From: Acidobacteriota bacterium
Lineage (GTDB): Bacteria > Acidobacteriota > Vicinamibacteria > Vicinamibacterales > JACQTH01
Direction: 5' to 3'
Length of the DNA: 5,404 nucleotides
NCBI GenBank assembly: GCA_016210935.1
Contig: JACQTH010000026.1
Coordinates: 1 to 5,404, forward strand
Shown here: piece by piece, positions 1 to 5,404 of the stretch
Numbering within the stretch: the first letter of the stretch is position 1
How the letters are laid out: each line of letters begins with the position of its first letter
Program-made: the position numbers and the translations under genes
Notes under the pieces: model-generated
What the model saw: only the letters and a program-made list of their open reading frames with translations
The model's database searches: none
Told to the model about the DNA's origin: nothing

Positions 1-20
1 GACCGAAGCCGAATCGCCGA

Positions 21-41
21 TCAAGGGGACTGCCCCCTTGA
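21..41. repeat. GGGG/CCCC palindrome (REP-like hairpin) before the beta-helix gene
   Basis: Perfect 8-bp inverted repeat: TCAAGGGG at 21-28 and CCCCTTGA at 34-41, with the 5-base loop ACTGC. It ends 16 bases before the ATG at 58. The GGGG-ACTG-CCCC form looks like the short palindromes scattered between genes in many GC-rich genomes (REP-type elements), which is a comparison from memory. It has no T-run, so it is not a classical terminator for an upstream gene. A second weaker stem (GACCTC 40-45 with GGGGTC 52-57, one G-T pair) lies between it and the start codon. Confidence 0.6.
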
Positions 42-57
42 CCTCGGAACCGGGGTC

Positions 58-3003
58 ATGCGTGCTGTCGTAAACATCCCGGCCGCAATCGGCCTCCTGT
101 TCTGTCTGACGATTGCGGGCGAGGCGCCGCGCGCGCAAGATGCGCCGACCCCCGATGCCCGGGAGATCGCGCGCCTGCCTGAACGGCCGCAGGCGAGGGT
201 CGACACGACCGAACCGGTGCCGACCGGCCGGACGATTCGGGTCGCGGCCGGCGCCAGCCTCCAGCGCGCGCTGGACGAGGCGCAGCCGGGCGACCGGATC
301 GTGCTCGACGCACGGGCGGTGTATCGGGGCCCGTTCCGGCTGCCGCGAAAAGACGGCCATGCCTGGATCGTGATTTCCGCCGGCCCGGACGCACGAGTGC
401 CGCCGGCCGGGCATCGGGTGAGGCCGCCCGATACAGCCGCGTTTCCGAAGCTTGTGGCCGCGTCCGGCGTCGTTCTCGTCGCCGATCCGGGCGCGCATCA
501 CTACCGTTTCGTGGGCATCGAGATCGCGCCGGCCGAGGGGATCTTCCTGACGGCGCTGGTCCAGCTCGGCGACGATGAACGCGCACTGGAGAAGCTCCCT
601 CACCACATCATCTTCGACCGATGCTATCTGCACGGCGATCGCACGCGCGGCAGCCGCCGCGGCATGGCGATGAACTCGCGCGACACCGCCGTGATCGATT
701 CACACCTGTCGGACTTCAAGGAAGAGGGCGCCGACTCGCAGGCGCTGGCCGGGTGGAACGGCGCCGGCCCGTTCCGAATCGCGAACAACTACCTGGAGGC
801 CGCCGGGGAAAATCTCATGTTTGGAGGCGCGGATCCGACGATTCCGGACCTGGTGCCGGCGGATATCGAGATCGTGGGAAATCACTTCGCGAAACCGCTC
901 GCGTGGAAAGCCGGGACACCGCAGTTCGAGGGCGTCACCTGGACGGTCAAGAACCTGTTCGAGCTGAAGAACGCGCGCCGCGTCCTCGTCGACGGCAATC
1001 TGTTCGAGTACAACTGGCCGCAGGCGCAAAACGGGTTTGCCATCCTCTTTACCGTCCGAAATCAGAAGGGGCGGGCGCCGTGGTCGGTCGTCGAAGACGT
1101 CACCTTCGTGAACAACCTCGTTCGACATGTGGGCGCCGGCTTCAACATCCTGGGCCGCGACGACAACCATCCCAGTCAGCAGACGCGGCGGATCGCGATC
1201 CGGAACAACCTGTTTCTGGATGTCGGAGGGCCGTGGGGCAGCGGGCGGCTGTTCCAACTGCTCGAAGGCACCCGCGACGTCATCATCGATCACAACACCG
1301 CGGCGCAGACTGGTGGAATCCTGCTTGGCGGCGAATCGGCGCCCCATTCGGGATTCCTGTTCACGAACAACATCGCGCCGCACAACCGTGACGGCATCAA
1401 GGGGACCGGCACCCGCCACGGGCTGCCCACGCTCGAGCGCCATTTCCCGGGAGCGGTCGTCCGGCGCAATCTGATCGTTGGCGGCAACGCGGCGGAATAC
1501 CCCCCGGACAACTTCTTCCCGCCCTCGCTCGCAGATGTCGGGACTTTCACACGTGACGGCGGCCGATATCGGCTCGCGCTGGCGCGCAGTTTCCGGCACG
1601 CCGGCACGGACGGCCGCGACCCCGGCGCGGACCTCGGCGCAATTCCCGACGCCGCAACGGCGGCGCCCACAATCCGGCGATTTGGCGATTCAGCGACCGG
1701 GCGATCTACTGAAGGATTTCAATCACGAAATAAATCGCCCAATCGCTCAATCGCCCGATCGCCACATGTGAGGTCGGCTTCGAATAGAACATCGCCCGCC
1801 CTCATCGTGTTCTGGATCGCTTCGATACTTCTGGCGTACGTCTACGTCGGGTATCCGCTGGTCGAGTGGGCGCGCGGGCGGGTGCGGCCGACGCCAATCC
1901 GCCCTGCCGTCGATCGATCGCAGGGCGCCAACTGTGGTGGGCGGTGCGCAGTGGACAGTGGGCAGGGGAAGCTGCCTTCGGTGTCCATCATCGTTGTGGC
2001 CTTCAACGAAGGCGAGCGTATATCCCGCCGGATCGAGAACGTGTTGGCCCTCGACTACCCTCGCGGCCGCCTGCAGGTCATCGTCGCATCGGATGGATCG
2101 ACCGACGATACTGTCGTCCGGGCGCGACGGTACGAGCACGACGGCGTCAAGGTCCGCGCATTCTATACGCGGCGCGGAAAGGCCGCCACCCTCAACGACC
2201 TCATGACCCTTGCGGACGGTGAAATCGTCGTGTTTGCCGATGCGCGGCAGACGTTCGATCGCAATGCGATCCGGGCGCTCGTGGCCGATTTCGCGGATCC
2301 GGCCGTCGGCGCCGTCAGCGGCGAGCTGATGCTGGAGACAGCAGCAGGTATCGGAACGGCGGCGGGAGGAACGGCGTTCTACTGGCGCTACGAGAAGTTC
2401 ATTCGACGCTCCGAGAGTCGAACGGGATCGATGGTAGGAGCGACCGGTGCCGTTTATGCGATTCGGCGGCCGCTGTACGAGCCCATCCCGGAAGATACCA
2501 TCCTCGATGATGTGCTGATTCCCGTTCGTGTCGTGCGCCGGGGGTACCGATGCGTGTTCGAGCCCGCTGCGCGCGCGTACGACACGGTGTCCGGCACGGC
2601 GCGCGAGGAATTCACGAGGAAGGTCCGCACGATCGCCGGGACGTTCCAGCTCCTCGCGCGGGAACGCTGGTTGCTGAATCCGTTCTCGAATCCCATCTGG
2701 TTCGAGACGATGTCACACAAGGCGCTCCGGTTGACGATCCCGGCGCTGCATCTCGCGGTCCTGACCGCCAACCTCTGGTTGCTGGGCGCCTGGCTCTATC
2801 AGTTGGCGCTGGCGGCGCAGGCGATGTTCTACGCCGCCGCGCTTGTCGGATGCGTTCAGCGTCAGGCCAGACGCCGATCGATCACCATCCCCTACGCCGT
2901 ATGCTTGATGGCTTGGGCAACGCTGGTTGGCTTTGACCGGTTCCTCCGTCGCCGCCAGCAGGTGACGTGGGAACGAGCGTCGGCGACGAGGCTCCCGACA
3001 TAA
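58..3003 (+). CDS. Secreted right-handed beta-helix protein read through into a membrane GT2 glycosyltransferase (fused ORF, 981 aa)
   Basis: Residues 1-26 form a signal peptide (hydrophobic PAAIGLLFCLTIAG, likely cut after PRA-26). Residues ~59-530 are a parallel beta-helix, pectate-lyase-like fold of a family usually called hypothetical. Signs are the opening block TIRVAAGASLQRALDEAQPG, HIIFDRCYLHGD (183-194), WNGAGPF (233-239), NNYLEAAGENLMFGG (243-257), DGNLFEYNW (312-320) and the closing TDGRDPGADLGAI (517-529). Substrate and enzyme activity are not evident. Residues ~538-581 are a basic, unstructured-looking linker encoded by an octamer inverted repeat. Residues 582-603 are a membrane helix, 640-880 a GT2 domain, and ~893-962 two or three more helices. 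No ATG exists for the second half before the catalytic core. The start at 58 has no clear Shine-Dalgarno. The frame could be one bifunctional protein, or two genes whose separating stop was lost or is obscured by a sequence error. The 3' end overlaps the convergent gene by 122 bases. Confidence 0.75.
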   Translation: MRAVVNIPAAIGLLFCLTIAGEAPRAQDAPTPDAREIARLPERPQARVDTTEPVPTGRTIRVAAGASLQRALDEAQPGDRIVLDARAVYRGPFRLPRKDGHAWIVISAGPDARVPPAGHRVRPPDTAAFPKLVAASGVVLVADPGAHHYRFVGIEIAPAEGIFLTALVQLGDDERALEKLPHHIIFDRCYLHGDRTRGSRRGMAMNSRDTAVIDSHLSDFKEEGADSQALAGWNGAGPFRIANNYLEAAGENLMFGGADPTIPDLVPADIEIVGNHFAKPLAWKAGTPQFEGVTWTVKNLFELKNARRVLVDGNLFEYNWPQAQNGFAILFTVRNQKGRAPWSVVEDVTFVNNLVRHVGAGFNILGRDDNHPSQQTRRIAIRNNLFLDVGGPWGSGRLFQLLEGTRDVIIDHNTAAQTGGILLGGESAPHSGFLFTNNIAPHNRDGIKGTGTRHGLPTLERHFPGAVVRRNLIVGGNAAEYPPDNFFPPSLADVGTFTRDGGRYRLALARSFRHAGTDGRDPGADLGAIPDAATAAPTIRRFGDSATGRSTEGFQSRNKSPNRSIARSPHVRSASNRTSPALIVFWIASILLAYVYVGYPLVEWARGRVRPTPIRPAVDRSQGANCGGRCAVDSGQGKLPSVSIIVVAFNEGERISRRIENVLALDYPRGRLQVIVASDGSTDDTVVRARRYEHDGVKVRAFYTRRGKAATLNDLMTLADGEIVVFADARQTFDRNAIRALVADFADPAVGAVSGELMLETAAGIGTAAGGTAFYWRYEKFIRRSESRTGSMVGATGAVYAIRRPLYEPIPEDTILDDVLIPVRVVRRGYRCVFEPAARAYDTVSGTAREEFTRKVRTIAGTFQLLARERWLLNPFSNPIWFETMSHKALRLTIPALHLAVLTANLWLLGAWLYQLALAAQAMFYAAALVGCVQRQARRRSITIPYAVCLMAWATLVGFDRFLRRRQQVTWERASATRLPT
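1676..1763. repeat. Octamer-built inverted repeat bridging the two modules
   Basis: Two 30-base arms, 1676-1705 and 1734-1763, pair at 25 of 30 positions around a 28-base loop. Each arm is made of four 8-base units: left ggcgattt, ggcgattc, agcgaccg, ggcgatct; right aaatcgcc, caatcgct, caatcgcc, cgatcgcc. The loop holds a small stem of its own (TGAA 1710-1713 with TTCA 1718-1721). The unit length is not a multiple of three, so the encoded peptide does not repeat, which argues that this DNA arose as noncoding sequence. As RNA it would form a long hairpin between the beta-helix and transferase parts of the message and could act as a processing or stability element, or as an imperfect terminator without a U-tract. 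Confidence 0.8.
1900..1927. repeat. 8-bp hairpin inside the GT2 coding region
   Basis: Perfect inverted repeat CGCCCTGC (1900-1907) and GCAGGGCG (1920-1927) with a 12-base loop containing GATCGATC. It encodes part of the spacer between the first transmembrane helix and the catalytic domain of the GT2 module, and is followed within ten bases by tandem heptamers. The spacer (residues ~604-639) lacks recognisable domain sequence. Confidence 0.55.
1937..1964. repeat. Four tandem 7-base units within the GT2 coding region
   Basis: Units are gtgggcg (1937-1943), gtgcgca (1944-1950), gtggaca (1951-1957) and gtgggca (1958-1964), consensus GTGGRCA. The period is not a multiple of three, so they translate to a Gly/Cys-containing spacer (GGRCAVDSGQG) without protein periodicity. 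Together with the hairpin just before, this looks like intergenic-type simple repeat DNA lodged in the non-conserved loop before the GT2 fold. Confidence 0.55.
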
Positions 3004-4882
3004 TCAGGACGTTCGTCAACGTCGCGTTCAGATCCCAGAGACACGCCGCGATCCGCAACCCGGCGACCGCCGGCGTGCCGCTTGTATAGAAGACGGCACC
3101 GTTCTTCGAGTAGGTGACGCGTCCCTGCTCGACAGCAATCCGCAGCGTGTCGCCCGGAGCGAATCGCACGTCGCTCCGATACGCCCCGGACTCCCTCACC
3201 TCCGCGACGCCCCCCTGAAGCCGCAGCGCGAAGCTGAAGCCCGCCGGATCAATCCCGCCAGTCGCAGTCAGCCCGATCGCGCGCAGCGTTTCCGCCTCTG
3301 ACGCGCGGAATTCCACGAAGCCGTTTCCCGACCCGATCTGCTGTTCGGACATGGCGCCCGCATCCGGGCATCCCTGACATCCGCTGGTCTTCTGCAAGCT
3401 GTTTCCGCTCGCGGTCACATTCACGAGATTCGTCCACCGAACAGGCTCCGCGATCGAAGCCGAAGGCCCGGGTGCCGGCCCCGGTGGAGGCGCCGGCGAC
3501 GGTGACGGCGCAGGGACGGGCGCCGGTGTTCCGCCGAGGGCCGCCTGCGGAATCCGGACGATGAAGATGTCGGCGCGATGCGTGCCGGCGTTCGCCGTCC
3601 AGATGAAGTATTCGCCCGTGACGTCGAGATTTCCCTTCGGCAGCTTCGAGTAATCGTCGCTTCCACCGCCCGGGGCATTCAGATCGGTCAGATTCGGAGC
3701 GACGACGAGCGCGCTGAGGGATCCGTCGAGCGGATAGCAGACGATCTCGTTGACGCGGGGCAGCTCGAGCCGCGTCGCGTTGCTGCTGCAGGCCGTCTGA
3801 CGCTCGACGTCAAGGTCGCTGCGAGCATTCCCATGCGCCACGTGGCCGATGCCCGATGACCACGACTGCAGCGCATAGACCAGCCGGTCCTGCTGCGGAT
3901 CCCCGGTCCCCAGATCGAGGTCGAAGCGCCATACCCGCACAGCGCCAGGACGCGAATACCAGTTGTCCTCGGCCACCATGTAGCCGTAGCCGATGTCGGA
4001 GTGACCTGCGGCGCCGTTCTGATCGAGAAGCACCCGTTCAGCGCCCGTCTGCAGGTCGACGATCCGATTGTCCTCACCGGAGAGACCATCCACGTTCTCC
4101 TTGATCACGAGCCAGCGGCCGCTCTTGTCGACCTGACACTCGTCGAAGTCGCCTCTCTTCGGCACGAAGGTCGCCTGTCGCGTGTCTTCACGATACGCGA
4201 CGCAGCCGAGCATCTCGTACGTGCCGCTGTGGCGTAGCGTCGCCGAATGCACGCGGTCGACGTTGCTCGAGTGAATCTGCCAGAGATACCTGTCGGCGCC
4301 GAATTGTGGCGACGCGTCGAAAACGGTCTCGAACTGGCGCGACATCACGTCGTACCGGTACAGCCGTGGGCCCTGGTTCACATACAAGGCATGCGGTCGC
4401 GTGCGGCTGAAGTACCAACCCTCACCAGTGCTCCAACTGAATGCGCTGTCCGGGCTGAAGAGCGGTCCGAGATTTCTCGTCTCACCGGTCCGCTTGTTGT
4501 AGCTGAACAGCGCGGGCCCTCCACCGCCGCGCCGGCGCTCGAGACCGACGAAGATCAACATCGTGTCGCTGCCGGCGTGATTGTTGATGTTGTTCCAGTA
4601 CGAATAGCCGACCGGCGTGACGCAGTCGGCGCCGCCGCAATCGCTCGCGTTCGTGACGCGAATGCCCTGAGTCAGATAGGGGGCAGGGAACTGGAAGACG
4701 CCGCGGGAGGGCACGAACGCCTGGATTTCGGCTGGCGAAAGCCGCGGCCTGATACTGGAGCTGGCGGCGGATTCGATGAATCCTCCGGTCGCAGCGTCCT
4801 GCGCTCCCGCGAGATGACTGCTGAAGGCGATACCGAGGATGACGGCGACAACAGAGACAACACGACGGGTTCCCAGGGGCAC
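2882..4882 (-). CDS. Secreted propeller-like protein with Pro/Ala linker and C-terminal concanavalin-like domain (666 aa)
   Basis: Start GTG 4882 is chosen because GGAGGAG (4888-4894) sits 5 bases away; the TTG one codon upstream would be only 2 bases away. Residues 1-~28 are a signal peptide (RR, then VVSVVAVILGIAF, cut near LAGA-QDA) with no lipobox. Residues ~60-446 show short repeated beta-blade-like pieces (GPALFSYNKRTGETRNLGPL, GPRLYRYDVMSRQFETVF, DNRIVDLQTGAERVLL, VRVWRFDLDLG, ADIFIVRIP), suggesting a beta-propeller. Residues ~450-474 are a Pro/Ala/Gly/Ser linker. Residues ~481-628 resemble a recurring bacterial concanavalin-like lectin/glucanase-fold domain, with a GCQGCPDAGA Cys motif (C502, C505) and VTYSKNGAVFYTS strand pair. 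The last 38 residues are low-complexity and lie wholly antisense to the GT2 gene. Function unknown; an extracellular carbohydrate-related role is inference. Confidence 0.85.
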   Translation of the reverse strand: MPLGTRRVVSVVAVILGIAFSSHLAGAQDAATGGFIESAASSSIRPRLSPAEIQAFVPSRGVFQFPAPYLTQGIRVTNASDCGGADCVTPVGYSYWNNINNHAGSDTMLIFVGLERRRGGGGPALFSYNKRTGETRNLGPLFSPDSAFSWSTGEGWYFSRTRPHALYVNQGPRLYRYDVMSRQFETVFDASPQFGADRYLWQIHSSNVDRVHSATLRHSGTYEMLGCVAYREDTRQATFVPKRGDFDECQVDKSGRWLVIKENVDGLSGEDNRIVDLQTGAERVLLDQNGAAGHSDIGYGYMVAEDNWYSRPGAVRVWRFDLDLGTGDPQQDRLVYALQSWSSGIGHVAHGNARSDLDVERQTACSSNATRLELPRVNEIVCYPLDGSLSALVVAPNLTDLNAPGGGSDDYSKLPKGNLDVTGEYFIWTANAGTHRADIFIVRIPQAALGGTPAPVPAPSPSPAPPPGPAPGPSASIAEPVRWTNLVNVTASGNSLQKTSGCQGCPDAGAMSEQQIGSGNGFVEFRASEAETLRAIGLTATGGIDPAGFSFALRLQGGVAEVRESGAYRSDVRFAPGDTLRIAVEQGRVTYSKNGAVFYTSGTPAVAGLRIAACLWDLNATLTNVLIMSGASSPTLVPTSPAGGDGGTGQSQPALPKPSSIRRRGW

Positions 4883-4887
4883 CAAAG

Positions 4888-4894
4888 CTCCTCC
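4888..4894 (-). promoter_or_regulatory. Shine-Dalgarno GGAGGAG for the secreted propeller-like protein
   Basis: Read on the minus strand, GGAGGAG lies 5 bases before GTG 4882 and 2 bases before TTG 4885. The spacing decides for GTG. It is the only strong ribosome binding site seen in the window. Confidence 0.7.
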
Positions 4895-4920
4895 GTATCC
4901 GAGACAGATGAGTCCTTAGG

Positions 4921-4945
4921 AATCGCAGCCGGAAGCTCTGCGATT
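4921..4945. repeat. Perfect hairpin in the leader of the minus-strand gene
   Basis: AATCGCAG (4921-4928) and CTGCGATT (4938-4945) form a perfect 8-bp stem with a 9-base loop, ~26 bases upstream of the Shine-Dalgarno on the minus strand. Read on the plus strand it is followed by TTTGTC, only a weak T-tract. It could be a leader stability hairpin. I compared it with c-di-GMP riboswitch motifs and saw no match. Confidence 0.45.
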
Positions 4946-4969
4946 TTGTCAGCGACTGAACCTAATTAA

Positions 4970-4994
4970 CCGGGGCTCTGCCCCCGGACCCCGG
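4970..4994. repeat. CCGGGG/CCCCGG intergenic palindrome with alternative third arm
   Basis: CCGGGG (4970-4975) can pair with CCCCGG at 4982-4987 (loop CTCTGC) or with a second CCCCGG at 4989-4994. The core GGGG-CTCTG-CCCC resembles the 21-41 palindrome (GGGG-ACTG-CCCC), so the two may belong to one loosely conserved intergenic element family. No terminator T-run follows on either strand. Confidence 0.45.
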
Positions 4995-5026
4995 CTCGGT
5001 ACGGTTGTGCTGAAGCTCTGTGAAGG

Positions 5027-5227
5027 TCAGGCGCGCGAAGCACCCGACCACTTCCTTATAACAGATCGCTTCAGCTCTTTGCCGGGCAGGATGTAGGGCC
5101 CGTCTTCCATGCGGGCCTGACGAGCAACTCGTAGAAGCCGAGCTTGCTCGGCCTCACGAGCCGCTCTCTCGGAGGAGTTGTCGGCGGGAGTGCAGAGGTT
5201 CGCCAGTGGACCGCTCTCACGAATCAT
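5027..5227 (-). CDS. Doubtful small ORF, unknown (66 aa)
   Basis: From ATG 5227 the frame gives a basic peptide with Ala/Arg/Glu-rich stretch (ERAAREAEQARLLRVARQAR) that could be a short helix, then GPYILPGKELKRSV. No Shine-Dalgarno precedes ATG 5227, and a longer form from TTG 5290 would begin inside a GC-rich hairpin. Counting codons, about 64% end in G or C, lower than is apparent in the neighbouring partial gene. The middle of the frame coincides with a palindrome (5128-5160). I recognise no family. It may simply be an open frame through a repeat-rich spacer. Confidence 0.2.
   Translation of the reverse strand: MIRESGPLANLCTPADNSSERAAREAEQARLLRVARQARMEDGPYILPGKELKRSVIRKWSGASRA
5128..5160. 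repeat. Two-part hairpin around GCCGAGC/GCTCGGC
   Basis: GCCGAGC (5137-5143) and GCTCGGC (5146-5152) form a perfect 7-bp stem with a 2-base gap. After an asymmetric internal loop, CTCGT (5128-5132) pairs with ACGAG (5156-5160). The shape and the GAGC-TT-GCTC centre recall REP-type palindromes in other GC-rich bacteria; this similarity is from memory only. Confidence 0.45.
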
Positions 5228-5255
5228 CGCGGCGAGCGCGAGCGACCCGTGGGCG

Positions 5256-5279
5256 GCGGCGGGGGTGGGGCCCCGCCGC
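5256..5279 (-). repeat. 9-bp GC hairpin downstream of the partial minus-strand gene
   Basis: GCGGCGGGG (5256-5264) and CCCCGCCGC (5271-5279) are perfect inverted repeats with a 6-base loop. On the minus strand it begins about 15 bases after the TGA at 5295-5297, the position expected for a transcription terminator, but no U-tract follows. It may therefore be a 3'-end stabilising hairpin, a factor-assisted terminator, or another GGGG/CCCC intergenic palindrome. Confidence 0.4.
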
Positions 5280-5294
5280 AAACTAAACAATGAC

Positions 5295-5404
5295 TCAAAT
5301 CCAGCCGCGCACGAAGTAATAGCCGAGCGCCATCCATTCGCGGAGCGCGATCTCGCTGAGGAACAGGCCGTCCGTACTCGGCACGAACCCCGATCGTCCC
5401 GGAA
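5295..5404 (-). CDS. C-terminal end of an unidentified protein (partial, runs off the right edge)
   Basis: On the minus strand one frame entering from the right edge reads 35 residues to TGA at 5295-5297, ending in LSEIALREWMALGYYFVRGWI. Of the three frames here it has the strongest G/C preference at third positions and the most protein-like composition; the other two are Arg/Ser-rich. The aromatic, partly hydrophobic end (LGYYFVRGW) looks like a real conserved C-terminus, but I cannot name the family from this piece. It lies on the same strand as the secreted propeller-like gene, about 410 bases upstream of it, so co-transcription is possible but not suggested by the spacing. Confidence 0.55.
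   Translation of the reverse strand, partial: PGRSGFVPSTDGLFLSEIALREWMALGYYFVRGWI

Larger units (their letters stand above)
1768..3003 (+). other. GT2 glycosyltransferase module (possible separate gene, GTG start at 1768 or 1807)
   Basis: This part alone has the usual make-up and size (~400 residues) of a bacterial COG1215-type GT2 enzyme, which moves sugar from a nucleotide-sugar on the cytoplasmic face of the inner membrane. In ORF numbering: helix LIVFWIASILLAYVYVGYPL (582-601); nucleotide-binding strand PSVSIIVVAFNEGE starting at 640; DGSTDD (679-684); DAR (728-730) at the DxD position, a variant often seen in this group; GATGAVYAIRR before the PEDTILDDV block (811-819) holding the acceptor-side acidic residues; RKVRTIAG (854-861) where related enzymes carry the QxxRW-like element; C-terminal helices; and the closing QQVTW. 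If separate, translation would start at GTG 1768 or GTG 1807, neither with a Shine-Dalgarno. The donor and product cannot be told from sequence. Domain call is firm; independence as a gene is uncertain. Confidence 0.7.
4895..5294. other. Palindrome-rich spacer without a convincing gene
   Basis: This ~400-base spacer separates two minus-strand genes. It contains the four palindromes listed separately (4921-4945, 4970-4994, 5128-5160, 5256-5279) and one weak small frame. The promoter of the propeller-like gene should be here, but I see no pair of promoter boxes good enough to place it. There is no tRNA, no CRISPR array and no transposase. Confidence 0.6.

Noticed and set aside
56..586. 176-codon minus-strand frame over the start of the beta-helix gene
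   Set aside because: Arg/Pro/Ser-rich translation typical of antisense in GC-rich DNA.
700..1599. 299-codon minus-strand frame opposite the beta-helix region
   Set aside because: Antisense shadow of the beta-helix gene, whose plus-strand translation carries clear family blocks; the minus translation is Arg/Pro/Asp-rich with no domain.
1766..1771. ATG at 1766 as the start of the GT2 gene
   Set aside because: It is immediately followed by TGA in its own frame; only GTG starts (1768, 1807) are in the transferase frame.
2239..2250. DAR instead of DxD in the GT2 domain as a sign of an inactive enzyme
   Set aside because: DAR at this place is common in this GT2 group and the other acidic motifs (DGS, EDT...DD) are present, so inactivity is not supported.
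4247..4969. 240-codon plus-strand frame opposite the start of the secreted protein
   Set aside because: Antisense to the signal peptide and first blades of the minus-strand gene; no ribosome binding site or recognisable domain, and it runs through the gene's leader.
4895..4995. c-di-GMP or other known riboswitch in the leader of the secreted-protein gene
   Set aside because: A GCAGAGC...CTAAGG stretch on the minus strand loosely recalled the 3' half of a GEMM motif, but the conserved first stem and loops are absent.
5009..5075. Inverted repeat GCTGAAGC (5009-5016) / GCTTCAGC (5068-5075)
   Set aside because: Perfect over only 8 bases with a 51-base gap; easily expected by chance and without extension.

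Overview
The window is GC-rich throughout and its coding sequences favour G or C at third positions. It carries two exported-protein modules and short intergenic palindromes. The style of the genes (a secreted right-handed beta-helix protein, a large secreted propeller-like protein with a Pro/Ala linker) and of the intergenic repeats resembles soil Acidobacteriota, perhaps Vicinamibacteria. That placement is inference from memory of protein families; no rRNA or marker gene is present to confirm it.

Layout. Bases 1-57 are the end of an intergenic space with a perfect GGGG/CCCC hairpin just before the first gene. From 58 to 3003 on the plus strand there is one uninterrupted 981-codon frame. Its first ~535 residues are a complete-looking secreted parallel beta-helix protein, and its last ~410 residues are a complete-looking membrane glycosyltransferase of family GT2. 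The ~45 residues joining them are encoded by an inverted repeat built of 8-base units, which looks like intergenic DNA that happens to lack an in-frame stop. A second repeat patch (an 8-bp hairpin followed by four 7-base units) lies between the first membrane helix and the catalytic domain of the transferase.

Convergent to this, on the minus strand, a 666-residue secreted protein runs from GTG 4882 (good Shine-Dalgarno) to 2882. It has a signal peptide, a propeller-like region, a Pro/Ala/Gly linker and a C-terminal concanavalin-like domain. Its reading frame overlaps the 3' end of the transferase by 122 bases, and its recognisable last domain ends at the transferase stop codon.

Bases 4883-5294 hold no convincing gene: there are four palindromes and one weak 67-codon frame. 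At the right edge, 5295-5404 is the C-terminal end of a further minus-strand gene.

The theme is cell-surface or extracellular polysaccharide: a GT2 for synthesis or transfer of sugars at the inner membrane, a beta-helix protein of a fold typical of polysaccharide-binding or -cleaving proteins, and a secreted protein with a lectin-like end domain. No pathway can be assigned. The most interesting points are the repeat-bridged beta-helix/GT2 fusion and the stop-to-domain-end overlap of the convergent pair; both suggest recent loss of stop codons or rearrangement, or, for the first, a true bifunctional fusion.
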